Shown here: positions 31,744 to 40,647 of the stretch, in pieces | Layout of the letters: each line of letters starts with the position of its first letter | Numbering within the stretch: the first letter of the stretch is position 1 | DNA from: Candidatus Polarisedimenticolaceae bacterium | Lineage (GTDB): Bacteria; Pseudomonadota; Gammaproteobacteria; Chromatiales; Chromatiaceae | DNA length: 42,692 nt | Direction: 5' to 3' | Assembly: GCA_021648685.1 (NCBI GenBank) | Contig: JAKISI010000030.1 | Location: forward strand, 1-42,692 | Notes under the pieces: model-generated | What the model saw: the letters and a program-made list of their open reading frames with translations, nothing else | What the model was told of the DNA's origin: nothing | Databases searched by the model: none | Position numbers and translations under genes: made by a program

Positions 31744-32897
31744 GTTGTTTTCTCCCAGATTCCGGGTATTGCCAGGCCAAAACCATCAAGTCGATTCTGA
31801 GTCTGATCACTTACAGGGTTCAGCCAAAGCCTGGATAGATGCTCTTCTCCTTTGATCACTTCAAACCAATAGACTGAGCCAGGGGGAGCCATACGCCTCA
31901 CTGCGCGTGGCCGGTTTTTTGCCAGATCCCAACCTGAAACAGCCTCCCAGCGTTGATTGGCCGTAGCGCATAGCTTCAGTGTTATATCAGGCAGGTTGGG
32001 AGGCGAGCCTTGCAGGGTGGTTTTATCTATCCAGGCAGGTCGCCAGCCGTGTATAAAGAGTGCTGGCGTGACCAAAACAAGCCGAATGTGTTGACTCCGC
32101 TTTAGTCGCTGCTCTAACTCAGCGGGGATTGAGGGCCAGGCAGTATCCGCCTGCTCTATATGCGCCAGCCTACCCTCTCCGCCCAATCGTCTGAATGCTG
32201 ACTGAATCTGCCCTTTTGGCAGATGGGCGAGCATGCCATATTGCGCTGAGTGCCAGCCAAGATGCTCTTTTTCGCAGATTTTTGTCGAACCAAAATCAAG
32301 CCCCTGAGTCTGGAACAGTTGGCCATCTGTAGCCGATAGTGTCTCAGGTTCAAGGGCAACGTGGCAGCGACTCTCGAGCTGCGGCCCACTCCAGCCCAGT
32401 GCTGAGAGGCTGCATGTAGGTTTGCTGCCTAAAAGCCACTGTGTCATGTTGTCAATTGACCACCAGCTACAACCCGCTACCGGTTTGGATTTAATATCCT
32501 GTTCAAGAAAGAGCGGCTGTAGTCCCTGAGGCAGATCGCATTGCTCTTCTGCTGCCAGCTCGCCGGGCATCAGGCAATATAGTTTTCCACTGGCGGTTTT
32601 TCCCTGTTTCAGGTAGACAGCATCAGCAGGTTTTGGAAGAAGCGGAGTAATATTGCCGTTATCTATTATTGCCGCTAAAGGGCCATGCACGGCTGTTTCC
32701 AGCAGACGGTTTCGGGCGTTCTCTTGCGAATAGTCGATAGCCGGCTCTGCCTCATCACCCATAGCGGTTCGACAGGCACCTGCCAGTGTGGAAGGGAGTG
32801 GAAAATTGAGTGAGATAGGGTCTCCGGCTTGATCAAATGGGCGGCCTGTTCGTAGCACCAGGGGGGAGTTGGGGTTAAAGAGATAGGTGTGACTCAT
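31740..32897 (-). CDS. cmr3: Type III-B RAMP protein Cmr3
   Basis: 385 residues. N-terminal YLFNPNSPLVLRTGRPFDQA then GDPISLNFPLPSTLAGACRT is the Cmr3 signature; a second RAMP half ends with GFGLAIPGIWEK. Cmr3 binds the 5' tag of the crRNA and contacts Cmr2 and Cmr4. Overlaps cmr2 and cmr4 by four bases each, so translation is coupled. Confidence 0.93.
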   Translation of the reverse strand: MSHTYLFNPNSPLVLRTGRPFDQAGDPISLNFPLPSTLAGACRTAMGDEAEPAIDYSQENARNRLLETAVHGPLAAIIDNGNITPLLPKPADAVYLKQGKTASGKLYCLMPGELAAEEQCDLPQGLQPLFLEQDIKSKPVAGCSWWSIDNMTQWLLGSKPTCSLSALGWSGPQLESRCHVALEPETLSATDGQLFQTQGLDFGSTKICEKEHLGWHSAQYGMLAHLPKGQIQSAFRRLGGEGRLAHIEQADTAWPSIPAELEQRLKRSQHIRLVLVTPALFIHGWRPAWIDKTTLQGSPPNLPDITLKLCATANQRWEAVSGWDLAKNRPRAVRRMAPPGSVYWFEVIKGEEHLSRLWLNPVSDQTQNRLDGFGLAIPGIWEKTT

Positions 32898-34663
32898 GGC
32901 CTTGCCTTCCCTGCATGTTGACCCAGCCAGCGGGCGATGAGATGTTCGTTGAATAGTCTGTCAATACTTTTGTTTTTGGCATGTTTCAGCACGGCCTGTT
33001 GATTGGTTTGAGATACTGAACGGGTGCCACCGACCTCATTTTTTCGGCTCAGGATACGTTTCATCTCCAGTTGCTTTATCTCCTCTGCGAATGCCTTATC
33101 GACCCCATTCAGAAGCAAGGCACTCTCCCGGAGTTCATAGCCAAAGCGATGGGAAAGCTCACCGGTTTGATAGAGTTTGGCCAATGACCCTATTTGCTGA
33201 AGAGGGTCGCTCCCCCAATCAAGGCGTAACGCAAGGGGGGCACCTGACCGTGGTGCTACAATAATGCCCAGTGCATTACGTGGGCTGTCGGTCTCACCGC
33301 CTTTGGCCAGCTGTTCTGCCTCTTTGGCTAATCGGCGCACCCTGCCCAGTGGAGCCTGCATGTGGGCCATAACCAGTCCGACACTGAAGGTAGGTTGCTC
33401 TGCCCCCAGTTTTTCTGCGACTGTTTTTAGCTTTTGGTGAAAGGCTCTTCGCAATTCGTCTGCCAGCGCCAGACTGCTCTCTACAGGCACCATCGCAAAA
33501 ACATCATCACCACCGGCGTAGATGCAGTGCCCTCGATGCTTTTGCACAGTTGCTCTGACTGATTGTGCAAATTCAGTCAAAAGGCGGGCGATCTCCTGGT
33601 GCTCCTCTTTTTTCTTCGCTTGATCCAGGAGGGTGCCTATGTGGTCACCATCTGCCAGCATAAGGACATAATAGGGATCAGGTTGGCCATGCTTGCGCCA
33701 TATTGGTTGCAGAGTCTTCCTTAATGCCTGTAGCTTGCTGATCTCATCAGTGAGATTGGCCTTTCTGCATTCACGCAGAGCAACTTCCAGTCGATCCTGG
33801 TAGAGCAGCCCGGCATCAAAGGGGCAGGCTTTATATATTTGGTCATTGCCTGTGACGCCTGTAACAAAGGCGGATTCGGCACTCTTCAGTGCATTCAGAG
33901 CGCCACATATCTCTGTTTGCCTCTCTGAATTCAGTGTTCTAATCCATGCATCACAGGCAATGCGGGTAGTAGGTGTGAACTGCTCTACCTTACCACCAGC
34001 AAGCCGTTTGACCAGGCCGATTAGATCCAACTGCTCATTTTTTCCCATCCTGAGGATTCTGCGCTGGGCATCATCTATGTTATCGGGCAGCACCGTTTCG
34101 CGCCGCCCATCAAGTGACGATTTTGGCAGGCCGAATCCGCAGCCGTTCTGTTCGATGGTGGAGGGATAAAACTCGCGGGTATTTTTACGCGCAGCCGTCA
34201 GCCGATCCAGTCTGTTTCTGGCAGTATGGTAATCACCATTGTTAATCGGGACGGAGGTGGCGTACAGCTCAAGCAGGTCAGCGGTGTCTGCCTGGAGCGC
34301 CCAAACATCTTTACGCAGCCCCAATTTACAGATCGATTCAGCTTCCTTGATATAGTGTCTAAGCTGCTTATGCGCGGCCTCTTTAGCGGCCACGATTACT
34401 GTTGAAACATCGCCCTTGACGATGGCCACAATTCGATTGGCTACATTTATTTCCGGGGTTGATTTCAACACATTGAGATCTGTGCCGGGGAAGATCAGCT
34501 CCGCTTTTTCAGCCACGGCCAGAGCAGCAGCCTTGCTGACTTCAGATAACATATGGGAGCCAAACCACAGATCGCGTGTGCGCAGTGCAGCGGCAATAAA
34601 ATCTTGCACAGGGCCAATGGAGAGACTGAGCAGATACACTTTTGAATCGTTTGGATCACTCAC
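32894..34663 (-). CDS. cmr2: Type III-B Cas10 subunit Cmr2, without HD domain
   Basis: 589 residues. Starts directly with the first palm-side block (YLLSLSIGPVQDFIAAALRT, RDLWFGSHMLSEVSK); no N-terminal HD nuclease domain is seen. Metal-binding motifs: LMLADGDHIG near 335 and the cyclase GGDD at ~384-387 (HCIYAGGDDVFAMVPVESSL), both intact, so cyclic oligoadenylate synthesis on target RNA binding is expected while HD-type ssDNA cleavage is not. Start is GTG, overlapping cmr1. Normal full Cmr2 with HD would be about 800-1000 residues. Confidence 0.94.
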   Translation of the reverse strand: MSDPNDSKVYLLSLSIGPVQDFIAAALRTRDLWFGSHMLSEVSKAAALAVAEKAELIFPGTDLNVLKSTPEINVANRIVAIVKGDVSTVIVAAKEAAHKQLRHYIKEAESICKLGLRKDVWALQADTADLLELYATSVPINNGDYHTARNRLDRLTAARKNTREFYPSTIEQNGCGFGLPKSSLDGRRETVLPDNIDDAQRRILRMGKNEQLDLIGLVKRLAGGKVEQFTPTTRIACDAWIRTLNSERQTEICGALNALKSAESAFVTGVTGNDQIYKACPFDAGLLYQDRLEVALRECRKANLTDEISKLQALRKTLQPIWRKHGQPDPYYVLMLADGDHIGTLLDQAKKKEEHQEIARLLTEFAQSVRATVQKHRGHCIYAGGDDVFAMVPVESSLALADELRRAFHQKLKTVAEKLGAEQPTFSVGLVMAHMQAPLGRVRRLAKEAEQLAKGGETDSPRNALGIIVAPRSGAPLALRLDWGSDPLQQIGSLAKLYQTGELSHRFGYELRESALLLNGVDKAFAEEIKQLEMKRILSRKNEVGGTRSVSQTNQQAVLKHAKNKSIDRLFNEHLIARWLGQHAGKARP

Positions 34664-36000
34664 GGTTTGCGTCCTCCCTGTGCAAAAAAACGCATAAAAG
34701 CTGAAAGTGCATCGGTGCCAGCATGGTTCTTGATGGGAAGAACATCATTGGCTTTGCTGGAATCCCACCAATTTGTTGACCATTTATCCCACCCCTTCCT
34801 TTTCAGCCGGTCAGCGTTGTTATCTGGTTCGGTTGATAGGCGTAGCACTAATGAGTTGAGGCATTCATCCGTTGGCAATAACAGCGCAGCAGGGGCATAG
34901 ATGCCTCCCTGTTGAGGGTATGGTGTTAATATTAACGGGCTGGCCATGCGATCAGCATCTATTGGCTGAAGCTCAGTTTGTTGTGGGTCTCTAGCTTTAT
35001 CATCTTTAAACTTGAAGATGATGGGAAGCCCAAAGGCAGCGCGAGGAAAGGAACATCGTGCTGTGTGAGAGGGGCTATGTATTTTGCAGTGTGTATTTAC
35101 GATCTCCCTAATGCTGTCAGGTTCCGGCCAGTAAGAGCGGCCAAGCTGAGGGGTATGCCCCTTCTGGTCATGGTATAGCAGATTACCTGATTCATCTTTT
35201 TTGTGGTTTCTTCCAATCTGTGCGCCCTGACGAAAATCTTGCAGACAATCCACCGCCTTTTTCCATGCATCTATTGCGTTCAACTCCTCTACTGATGAAC
35301 AAATGACTAACTTACACCCTTTGGCCTCCGTTTCAGCCTTGGTTATTGGATCAAGCCCCACTATTTTTATGCTGCCAACACCACGCCGAGTACGGGCACC
35401 AATACCCCCGAATGTAGCCCACCAGCGAAGCGTCTCTATAACCTCTTTTTCTTGATTGCTCAGGCACTGAATTTCAAGCTGAAAGCGGATGCCAGGTTTT
35501 ATAATATTTGCCGGTTTTTGCTTAATTGTTTCTCGATTCTCAGATAATGTGCCTCTGCCTGGAAAGAGGGCGTAGCCATGAACAAACGGTTTAAATTTTG
35601 GTATGCTTTTGAATTTGCTTTGAATTTTATGGTCTTTTTCATACTCTGCACAAGCCACAATATCATCTTTAGCGAGTTGCACTCGATTAACCCGCATTTT
35701 AATTGTACTGGCATGACCCTGGCCATTCTCCCCCATACCCCCCCAGAATGCCCGTTCAGCTTTAAAAATCTTTTCTGTTGTAGAGTTACCGCTGCTTTTT
35801 TGCAGGAATCGCCACCAGTAGCGCAACTGCCCACGGATTGCAGCGGTTCGTATCGGCATCTTCTCATCAGGGCTACCAGCGGTTACGCCACCGCCAAATA
35901 TGGGGGTAATCAGCTCAACATCAAACTTTCGCCAAGGATGCTCTTTGAGTCTTGTTAGCTCTGCTTTTAGCTGTTTCAGCTTTGGCTCTCTCAATTTCAT
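34660..36000 (-). CDS. cmr1: Type III-B RAMP protein Cmr1
   Basis: 446 residues. FDVELITPIFGGGVTAGSPD, MPIRTAAIRGQLRYWWRFLQ and RAFWGG are classic Cmr1 blocks, and GGIGARTRRGVGSIKIVG is the RAMP glycine-rich loop. Cmr1 sits at the 3' end of the crRNA in the Cmr complex. ATG 36000 is chosen because GAGGAG lies eight bases upstream; a GTG two codons earlier is too close to it. Starts 17 bp after cas6. Confidence 0.93.
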   Translation of the reverse strand: MKLREPKLKQLKAELTRLKEHPWRKFDVELITPIFGGGVTAGSPDEKMPIRTAAIRGQLRYWWRFLQKSSGNSTTEKIFKAERAFWGGMGENGQGHASTIKMRVNRVQLAKDDIVACAEYEKDHKIQSKFKSIPKFKPFVHGYALFPGRGTLSENRETIKQKPANIIKPGIRFQLEIQCLSNQEKEVIETLRWWATFGGIGARTRRGVGSIKIVGLDPITKAETEAKGCKLVICSSVEELNAIDAWKKAVDCLQDFRQGAQIGRNHKKDESGNLLYHDQKGHTPQLGRSYWPEPDSIREIVNTHCKIHSPSHTARCSFPRAAFGLPIIFKFKDDKARDPQQTELQPIDADRMASPLILTPYPQQGGIYAPAALLLPTDECLNSLVLRLSTEPDNNADRLKRKGWDKWSTNWWDSSKANDVLPIKNHAGTDALSAFMRFFAQGGRKP

Positions 36001-36017
36001 TATCACCGCTCCTCTTG

Positions 36018-36974
36018 CTATTTTTTGTGCCCACTGTTTTGTTTAACCAAATACTGCCCCTGCCCCATAACTGTCCCTTTCCCCACCCCAGTCCACTGCC
36101 CCAGCCAGAGATAAGGCCAAAAGGCTTCCACCTGTTCAGGCTGCAGACTAAACACCCCTTGAATACCACTCATATCCAGGCTGGTCTTCTGGCGGGATGA
36201 GTAACGGCTCCATTTTTGCCAGTGCAGTTGCGGTTGCATGATCGCTACGCTGTTTGATTGTTGATTCAGCTGCTTGAAGTCAACCTCAAGCGGTTGCTCA
36301 CTATGGAAGTAACTGAGCATGGAGATGCGTCGCAGCAGGGGGCGAAAAAAATTGCCGAAGGTCAGTTGTTCTGCCGAAACAATTTTCCCGTTCTCTTTGA
36401 GTCTGAACGGGCTGTTTAAGTGAATGCGTATGCTGTCAGGGAACAGTGGCTGCTCAGGTGCCGCAGGGGCAAAGGCGGTTAGTGGGCTATCGGGCTGGTA
36501 GATCGGTTTCCATTGCCCTGATCCGGGTTGTGTTTCCTGTTCTACGACGGCAAGTCGAAAACGGTGGATACCTTGCCCCAGCCCCGATGCCCCGGCATTT
36601 TTCCATGTTTGGATAATATAGGGCAGGTAGCTGTTTGCCTTGCCGAACAGTCGAAGACCCACGGAGAAATACTCTCCTGGCTTGAAGAGCATATCCTCAT
36701 GATGGAGGGGAAGCAGGATAAAGGGGTGTGGTGCGGCTGGGTATTTGCGCATTTTTTCTGTATCAGGCGGCGGTGGGGTCTCAAAGAGGTAGCTGTAACC
36801 GCAGCTGTAGTAGAGCAGGCAGCGGTTGCACGCTTCGCCCTGGGTGATGCAGAGGGTCTTTTTGAGTGAATGGCCAAACAGCCCACGCCATGCAGAGCCG
36901 CTGAATTTGCGGATTGGCAGGTTGTCTATTGCGACGAATGAGAGCCGGTAGTTCCCTAATAGCAATATAGTCAT
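36018..36974 (-). CDS. cas6: CRISPR RNA processing endonuclease Cas6
   Basis: 318 residues. Family features: IRKFSGSAWRGLFGHSLKKT near 21, the cysteine cluster CITQGEACNRCLLYYSCGYS near 42-61, FNS-like IRIHLNSPFRLKENGK near 185, and the C-terminal glycine-rich loop WTGVGKGTVMGQGQY. Cas6 cuts pre-crRNA at the base of the repeat stem, leaving the ATTGAGAC tag seen in the array. First gene of the leftward cas6-cmr operon. Confidence 0.9.
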   Translation of the reverse strand: MTILLLGNYRLSFVAIDNLPIRKFSGSAWRGLFGHSLKKTLCITQGEACNRCLLYYSCGYSYLFETPPPPDTEKMRKYPAAPHPFILLPLHHEDMLFKPGEYFSVGLRLFGKANSYLPYIIQTWKNAGASGLGQGIHRFRLAVVEQETQPGSGQWKPIYQPDSPLTAFAPAAPEQPLFPDSIRIHLNSPFRLKENGKIVSAEQLTFGNFFRPLLRRISMLSYFHSEQPLEVDFKQLNQQSNSVAIMQPQLHWQKWSRYSSRQKTSLDMSGIQGVFSLQPEQVEAFWPYLWLGQWTGVGKGTVMGQGQYLVKQNSGHKK

Positions 36975-37269
36975 ATTCCTGCTTTTTTGTTGTTATTCAT
37001 GTGTCTGGAATAGAGAAGATTTTCCATTTTATGAAGGATAACTATTTGGCTATCTTTATTCCAGTCTGCAGATTTTTGGAATACTGCCATTTGCTTTCTG
37101 AAATTTGTGCTGCCTCGGGCATGCTATGGATAATGCCTCAGTTTTTGTTGGTTGCATGCAGCAATGTGATGAGGCCACCGGAGTGTGCACGGCTATCTGC
37201 CTCCGCTATAGTTAAACTGTTGGCACTAAGATAGCGCCGGTAACGGCATGAACAGCCCTGAGAGAATAA
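36975..37269. promoter_or_regulatory. Divergent intergenic region between cas6 and mscK
   Basis: 295 bases without a gene, carrying the promoters of the leftward cas operon and rightward mscK. CTGGAATAGAGA (37005-37016) and TCTTTATTCCAG (37053-37064) form an inverted repeat with 11 of 12 matches, 31-90 bases upstream of cas6; it could be an operator. No clear -35/-10 pair was assigned. Confidence 0.5.
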
Positions 37270-40200
37270 ATGCCCACTATGCTGCGTTTGATTATATTCC
37301 TGTTTTCTCTGTTATGGATACCGGCACAGGCGCTGGCGATAGACCCCGTTGAACCCGGGCGTATACAGGAGCGAATCAACACGCTGGAAGAGGTTGTTGG
37401 TGGCAATGAGGCAGAGCGGAATCTGGAGATCGGCTATTACCGGGATGCAGCCAAGTCACTACAGTCAGCAGGCGAATTCAGTGCCAGAGCAGGCGAGTTT
37501 AAGCAGGCAATCGTTGCGGCGCCTAAACAGACAAAGAAGATTCGCGGCCAGCTTGGCAAGCTGGCCAGGGCATCTGCCAAAGGAAAAACCTCTGACCTGT
37601 CGAAACGCTCGATTGCCAGCCTGGAACAGCAGATTGCGCAAGACAAGACAAAAATCAGCAGTATCAGCAGCGAACTCGCCGAGCTGAGCCAGGCGCTGGG
37701 TGTGCTGCAAGGCCGACCTGACGCCAGCCGTGAGGCTCTGGCGCTTGCCAACTCTCATCTGGATGAGGTAGAGAGCCAACTGCGCAGACCCACGGCTGCG
37801 GGCGTGGTACCTGAGGTTGCAGAGGCGGCACAAGTGGCGCTGGAGGCGCGGCGGCGCGCACTGGCTGCGGAGATTGATATGCTCAAGCTGGAGCGCTTGA
37901 GCCATGAACCGCGGCTGGAGCTGTTAAAGGCAAAAGCCGCACTGCTTGAACAGCAGCTCAATATTGCAAGGGCTGCGGAACAGGCCGCGCAAGAGGAGAT
38001 CAACCGCCGCCATGCCCAGGAGGCGGAAAAGGCGGAGAGGTTGACCGCAAAGGCGGAAGAGTGGACAGCGGGGATGCATCCGCTGTTGCAGGCCGCTGCG
38101 GAGACAAATACTGCACTCAGCCAGCGATTGAGTGAGCTGGGGAGGGCCAATGAGGTGGCTACGCAGCGGCTGAAAAAAAGCCGTGCCCAGCTCCAGCAGA
38201 TCGACCATAACTACCAGCGGCTGCTTCAGCAGCTGGAGATATCTGCGGTGGATAAAACCGTGGGCGAATTCATGCGCTCTCAGCGCAGCAGTCTCCCGGA
38301 TCCAGCCTACTACGAGAGAAGAAAGATACGACGGGCAAGGGAGCTTGCGGAGGTTCGCATGGCTCAGTTCCGACTGCAGGAGCAGCAGAGTGAACTGGCG
38401 GATCTGGAGCAGGCTGCCACGGCCATTTTAGCAGGGGCTGAACAGGAGCTGGCAGCGCTCTCTGCAGCGGATCGTCACGGGATCGAGGCGCAGCTGATGC
38501 GTTTGCTGAAGGATAGAAAAGGCCTCCTGAACAAGCTCGATAACGTCTACAGCCAGAATGCCAAACTGCTTGGAGACCTCGTCCTCCAGCAGCAGGGGCT
38601 CATTGCCAAGGTTCAGAAATACCGTGAACTGCTGGATGAGAATCTGCTGTGGATTGCCAATGCCGAGCCGATTGACTGGCACTGGTTTACCCGCTTTGGT
38701 GAGCCGCTTTCGATGCTCTTTTCCGTGCAGAACTGGCTGGCGGCAGGTGGAGAGTGGGGGCGTCTGCTGGTTGACCACTCTCTCTCCTCGGCCGTGATTG
38801 GGCTGTTGATTTCCGTTCTGCTTGGGATGCGGGGATGGATGCGTAGCAAACTGGCAGATTTTGCAAAGGGCGTGGGGAAGGTGCGCCAGGACCATTTCTC
38901 CCACACGCTGGCCGCGCTGGCTATTACGTTCCTGCTGCCTCTTCCCTGGGCCTTGCTGCTGGGTTATAGCGGCTGGCTGCTTCAGACAGGGGATACCATT
39001 GGCTTCAGCCAGGCGGTTGGCTTTGGTCTTTCCACTGGTGCAGAAGCACTCTTTATTATCGGGTTTCTCCGTGCCCTCTATGTCAAGAATGGGCTGGCCG
39101 AGAGCCATTTCCGCTGGCAGCCCCAGCCGAGGAAGGTGCTGTCGGGAAACCTCTCGTGGCTGCTGCCGGTATCCGTTCTGCTGACGATAGTGGTTGCCAT
39201 GACCGAGGCAGCACCCACAGCACTCTACCGGGACAATCTTGGCAGACTTGCCTTTATGGTCGGACTGCTGCTGGTGCTGCTTTTTATCTGGCGAGTGTTG
39301 CGGCCAAGTGCCGGGGTGCTGGGCGGAGGTGCTGCCGAAGGGGTTAGCGGCTGGCGCTGGCAGATCCGCTACCTCTGGTATCCCCTTTCGCTTTCGGTGC
39401 CACTGCTGCTTATTGCACTGGCTGCTGAGGGGCACTACTACACCAGCCTGCGTCTGTCGGGGCTGATTTTTTATCCCATCCTGGTCGTAATTCTGACCTT
39501 TCTGCTCTATCTCCTTGCCGTGCGCTGGCTGCTGGTCGCGCAACGACGGTTGGCGCTTAAACGTGCCCTGGCGAAAAGGCAGGCAGACCAGGAGGCACGA
39601 GCTGCAAAGGAGGCGGCCGGGCAGGCCGGAGAGATTGTTCCCGAGAACCTGGAGATGCCGGAGATCGAGATCCAGACCATCAATGAGCAGACCCGTAAGC
39701 TCCTGCGATTGTTGTTGACCCTCTTTGCCTTGATTGGGCTCTGGTGGATCTGGTCGCCGGTAGCCCCGGCCCTCAGTGTGCTGGATGAGATCGTGCTCTG
39801 GGAGCGGCTGCTACCCGGCGCTGAAGGTGGGCGGCTGTTGCCGGTTACCCTGGTTGATGCCGGGCTGGCGCTGTTGCTGCTGCTGGTGACCTTCGTTGCG
39901 CAGCGTAACCTTCCCGGTCTGCTTGAGATTGCGGTGCTCCAGCCGCTGGCTCTGGAGCCAGGCAACCGCTATGCCGTGGCAAGCATCAGCCGTTACCTGA
40001 TTATCACCAGTGGCGTGATTGTGGCCATCGGCTTCATGGGGGTCGGCTGGGATGATCTGCAATGGCTGGTGGCGGCAGTCGGCGTGGGGCTGGGGTTTGG
40101 GCTCAAGGAGATCTTTGCGAACTTCGTTTCCGGTCTCATTATCCTGTTCGAGCGCCCCGTCCGTGTGGGTGATACCGTCACCATTGGAGGGGTAAGCGGC

Positions 40201-40647
40201 ACCGTCTCCCGCATTCAGATCCGCGCCACGACCATCACCGACTGGGACAACAAGGAGCTAATCATTCCGAACCAGACCCTGGTGATTGAGCCCCTCATCA
40301 ACTGGACCCTTTCGGATCAGATCACCCGGATTATCTTCATGGTTGGCATTGCCTATGGCTCGGATACAGAGAAGGCCCACCGGATCATGATGGAGACGAT
40401 CACCGCCAACCCACTGGTGCTTGAAGAGCCGGGGCCAACCGTCTTTTTTGTCGGCTTTGGCGACAGTGCTCTGGATTTTGAGGTGCGGGTCTTTGTAAAG
40501 GAGCGTCTCCTGCGCATGCCTCTCACCCATGAGCTGCACATGGCGCTGGAGAAGGCGCTACGGGAGGCGGGTATCGAAATTCCCTTCCCGCAGCGGGATC
40601 TGCACCTGCGCAGCGTTGATCCGGCTGCCGGAATTAGCCGGTTTTAG
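37270..40647 (+). CDS. mscK: MscK-type mechanosensitive channel
   Basis: 1125 residues. Signal peptide (LFSLLWIPAQALA), then a long periplasmic coiled-coil region (~35-460, rich in Ala/Glu/Gln), about ten membrane helices (~500-930) and the C-terminal MscS domain: LGFGLKEIFANFVSGLIILF, ERPVRVGDTVTIGGVSGTV, ITDWDNKELIIPNQTL. This matches the KefA/MscK architecture: an inner-membrane channel that opens under membrane tension to release solutes. The stop overlaps the convergent lytic transglycosylase gene by four bases. Confidence 0.93.
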   Translation: MPTMLRLIIFLFSLLWIPAQALAIDPVEPGRIQERINTLEEVVGGNEAERNLEIGYYRDAAKSLQSAGEFSARAGEFKQAIVAAPKQTKKIRGQLGKLARASAKGKTSDLSKRSIASLEQQIAQDKTKISSISSELAELSQALGVLQGRPDASREALALANSHLDEVESQLRRPTAAGVVPEVAEAAQVALEARRRALAAEIDMLKLERLSHEPRLELLKAKAALLEQQLNIARAAEQAAQEEINRRHAQEAEKAERLTAKAEEWTAGMHPLLQAAAETNTALSQRLSELGRANEVATQRLKKSRAQLQQIDHNYQRLLQQLEISAVDKTVGEFMRSQRSSLPDPAYYERRKIRRARELAEVRMAQFRLQEQQSELADLEQAATAILAGAEQELAALSAADRHGIEAQLMRLLKDRKGLLNKLDNVYSQNAKLLGDLVLQQQGLIAKVQKYRELLDENLLWIANAEPIDWHWFTRFGEPLSMLFSVQNWLAAGGEWGRLLVDHSLSSAVIGLLISVLLGMRGWMRSKLADFAKGVGKVRQDHFSHTLAALAITFLLPLPWALLLGYSGWLLQTGDTIGFSQAVGFGLSTGAEALFIIGFLRALYVKNGLAESHFRWQPQPRKVLSGNLSWLLPVSVLLTIVVAMTEAAPTALYRDNLGRLAFMVGLLLVLLFIWRVLRPSAGVLGGGAAEGVSGWRWQIRYLWYPLSLSVPLLLIALAAEGHYYTSLRLSGLIFYPILVVILTFLLYLLAVRWLLVAQRRLALKRALAKRQADQEARAAKEAAGQAGEIVPENLEMPEIEIQTINEQTRKLLRLLLTLFALIGLWWIWSPVAPALSVLDEIVLWERLLPGAEGGRLLPVTLVDAGLALLLLLVTFVAQRNLPGLLEIAVLQPLALEPGNRYAVASISRYLIITSGVIVAIGFMGVGWDDLQWLVAAVGVGLGFGLKEIFANFVSGLIILFERPVRVGDTVTIGGVSGTVSRIQIRATTITDWDNKELIIPNQTLVIEPLINWTLSDQITRIIFMVGIAYGSDTEKAHRIMMETITANPLVLEEPGPTVFFVGFGDSALDFEVRVFVKERLLRMPLTHELHMALEKALREAGIEIPFPQRDLHLRSVDPAAGISRF

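Noticed and set aside
26185-36974. A cas1 gene or a known CARF/SAVED effector hidden in the locus
   Set aside because: All substantial frames in the interval were assigned or inspected, and none carries recognisable Cas1, CARF, SAVED or HEPN motifs.
38428-39543. A 371-codon minus-strand open frame opposite mscK
   Set aside because: It lies entirely antisense to a clearly coding channel gene, has low-complexity Gln/His/Arg-rich composition and no known family; a shadow of GC-rich codon use.
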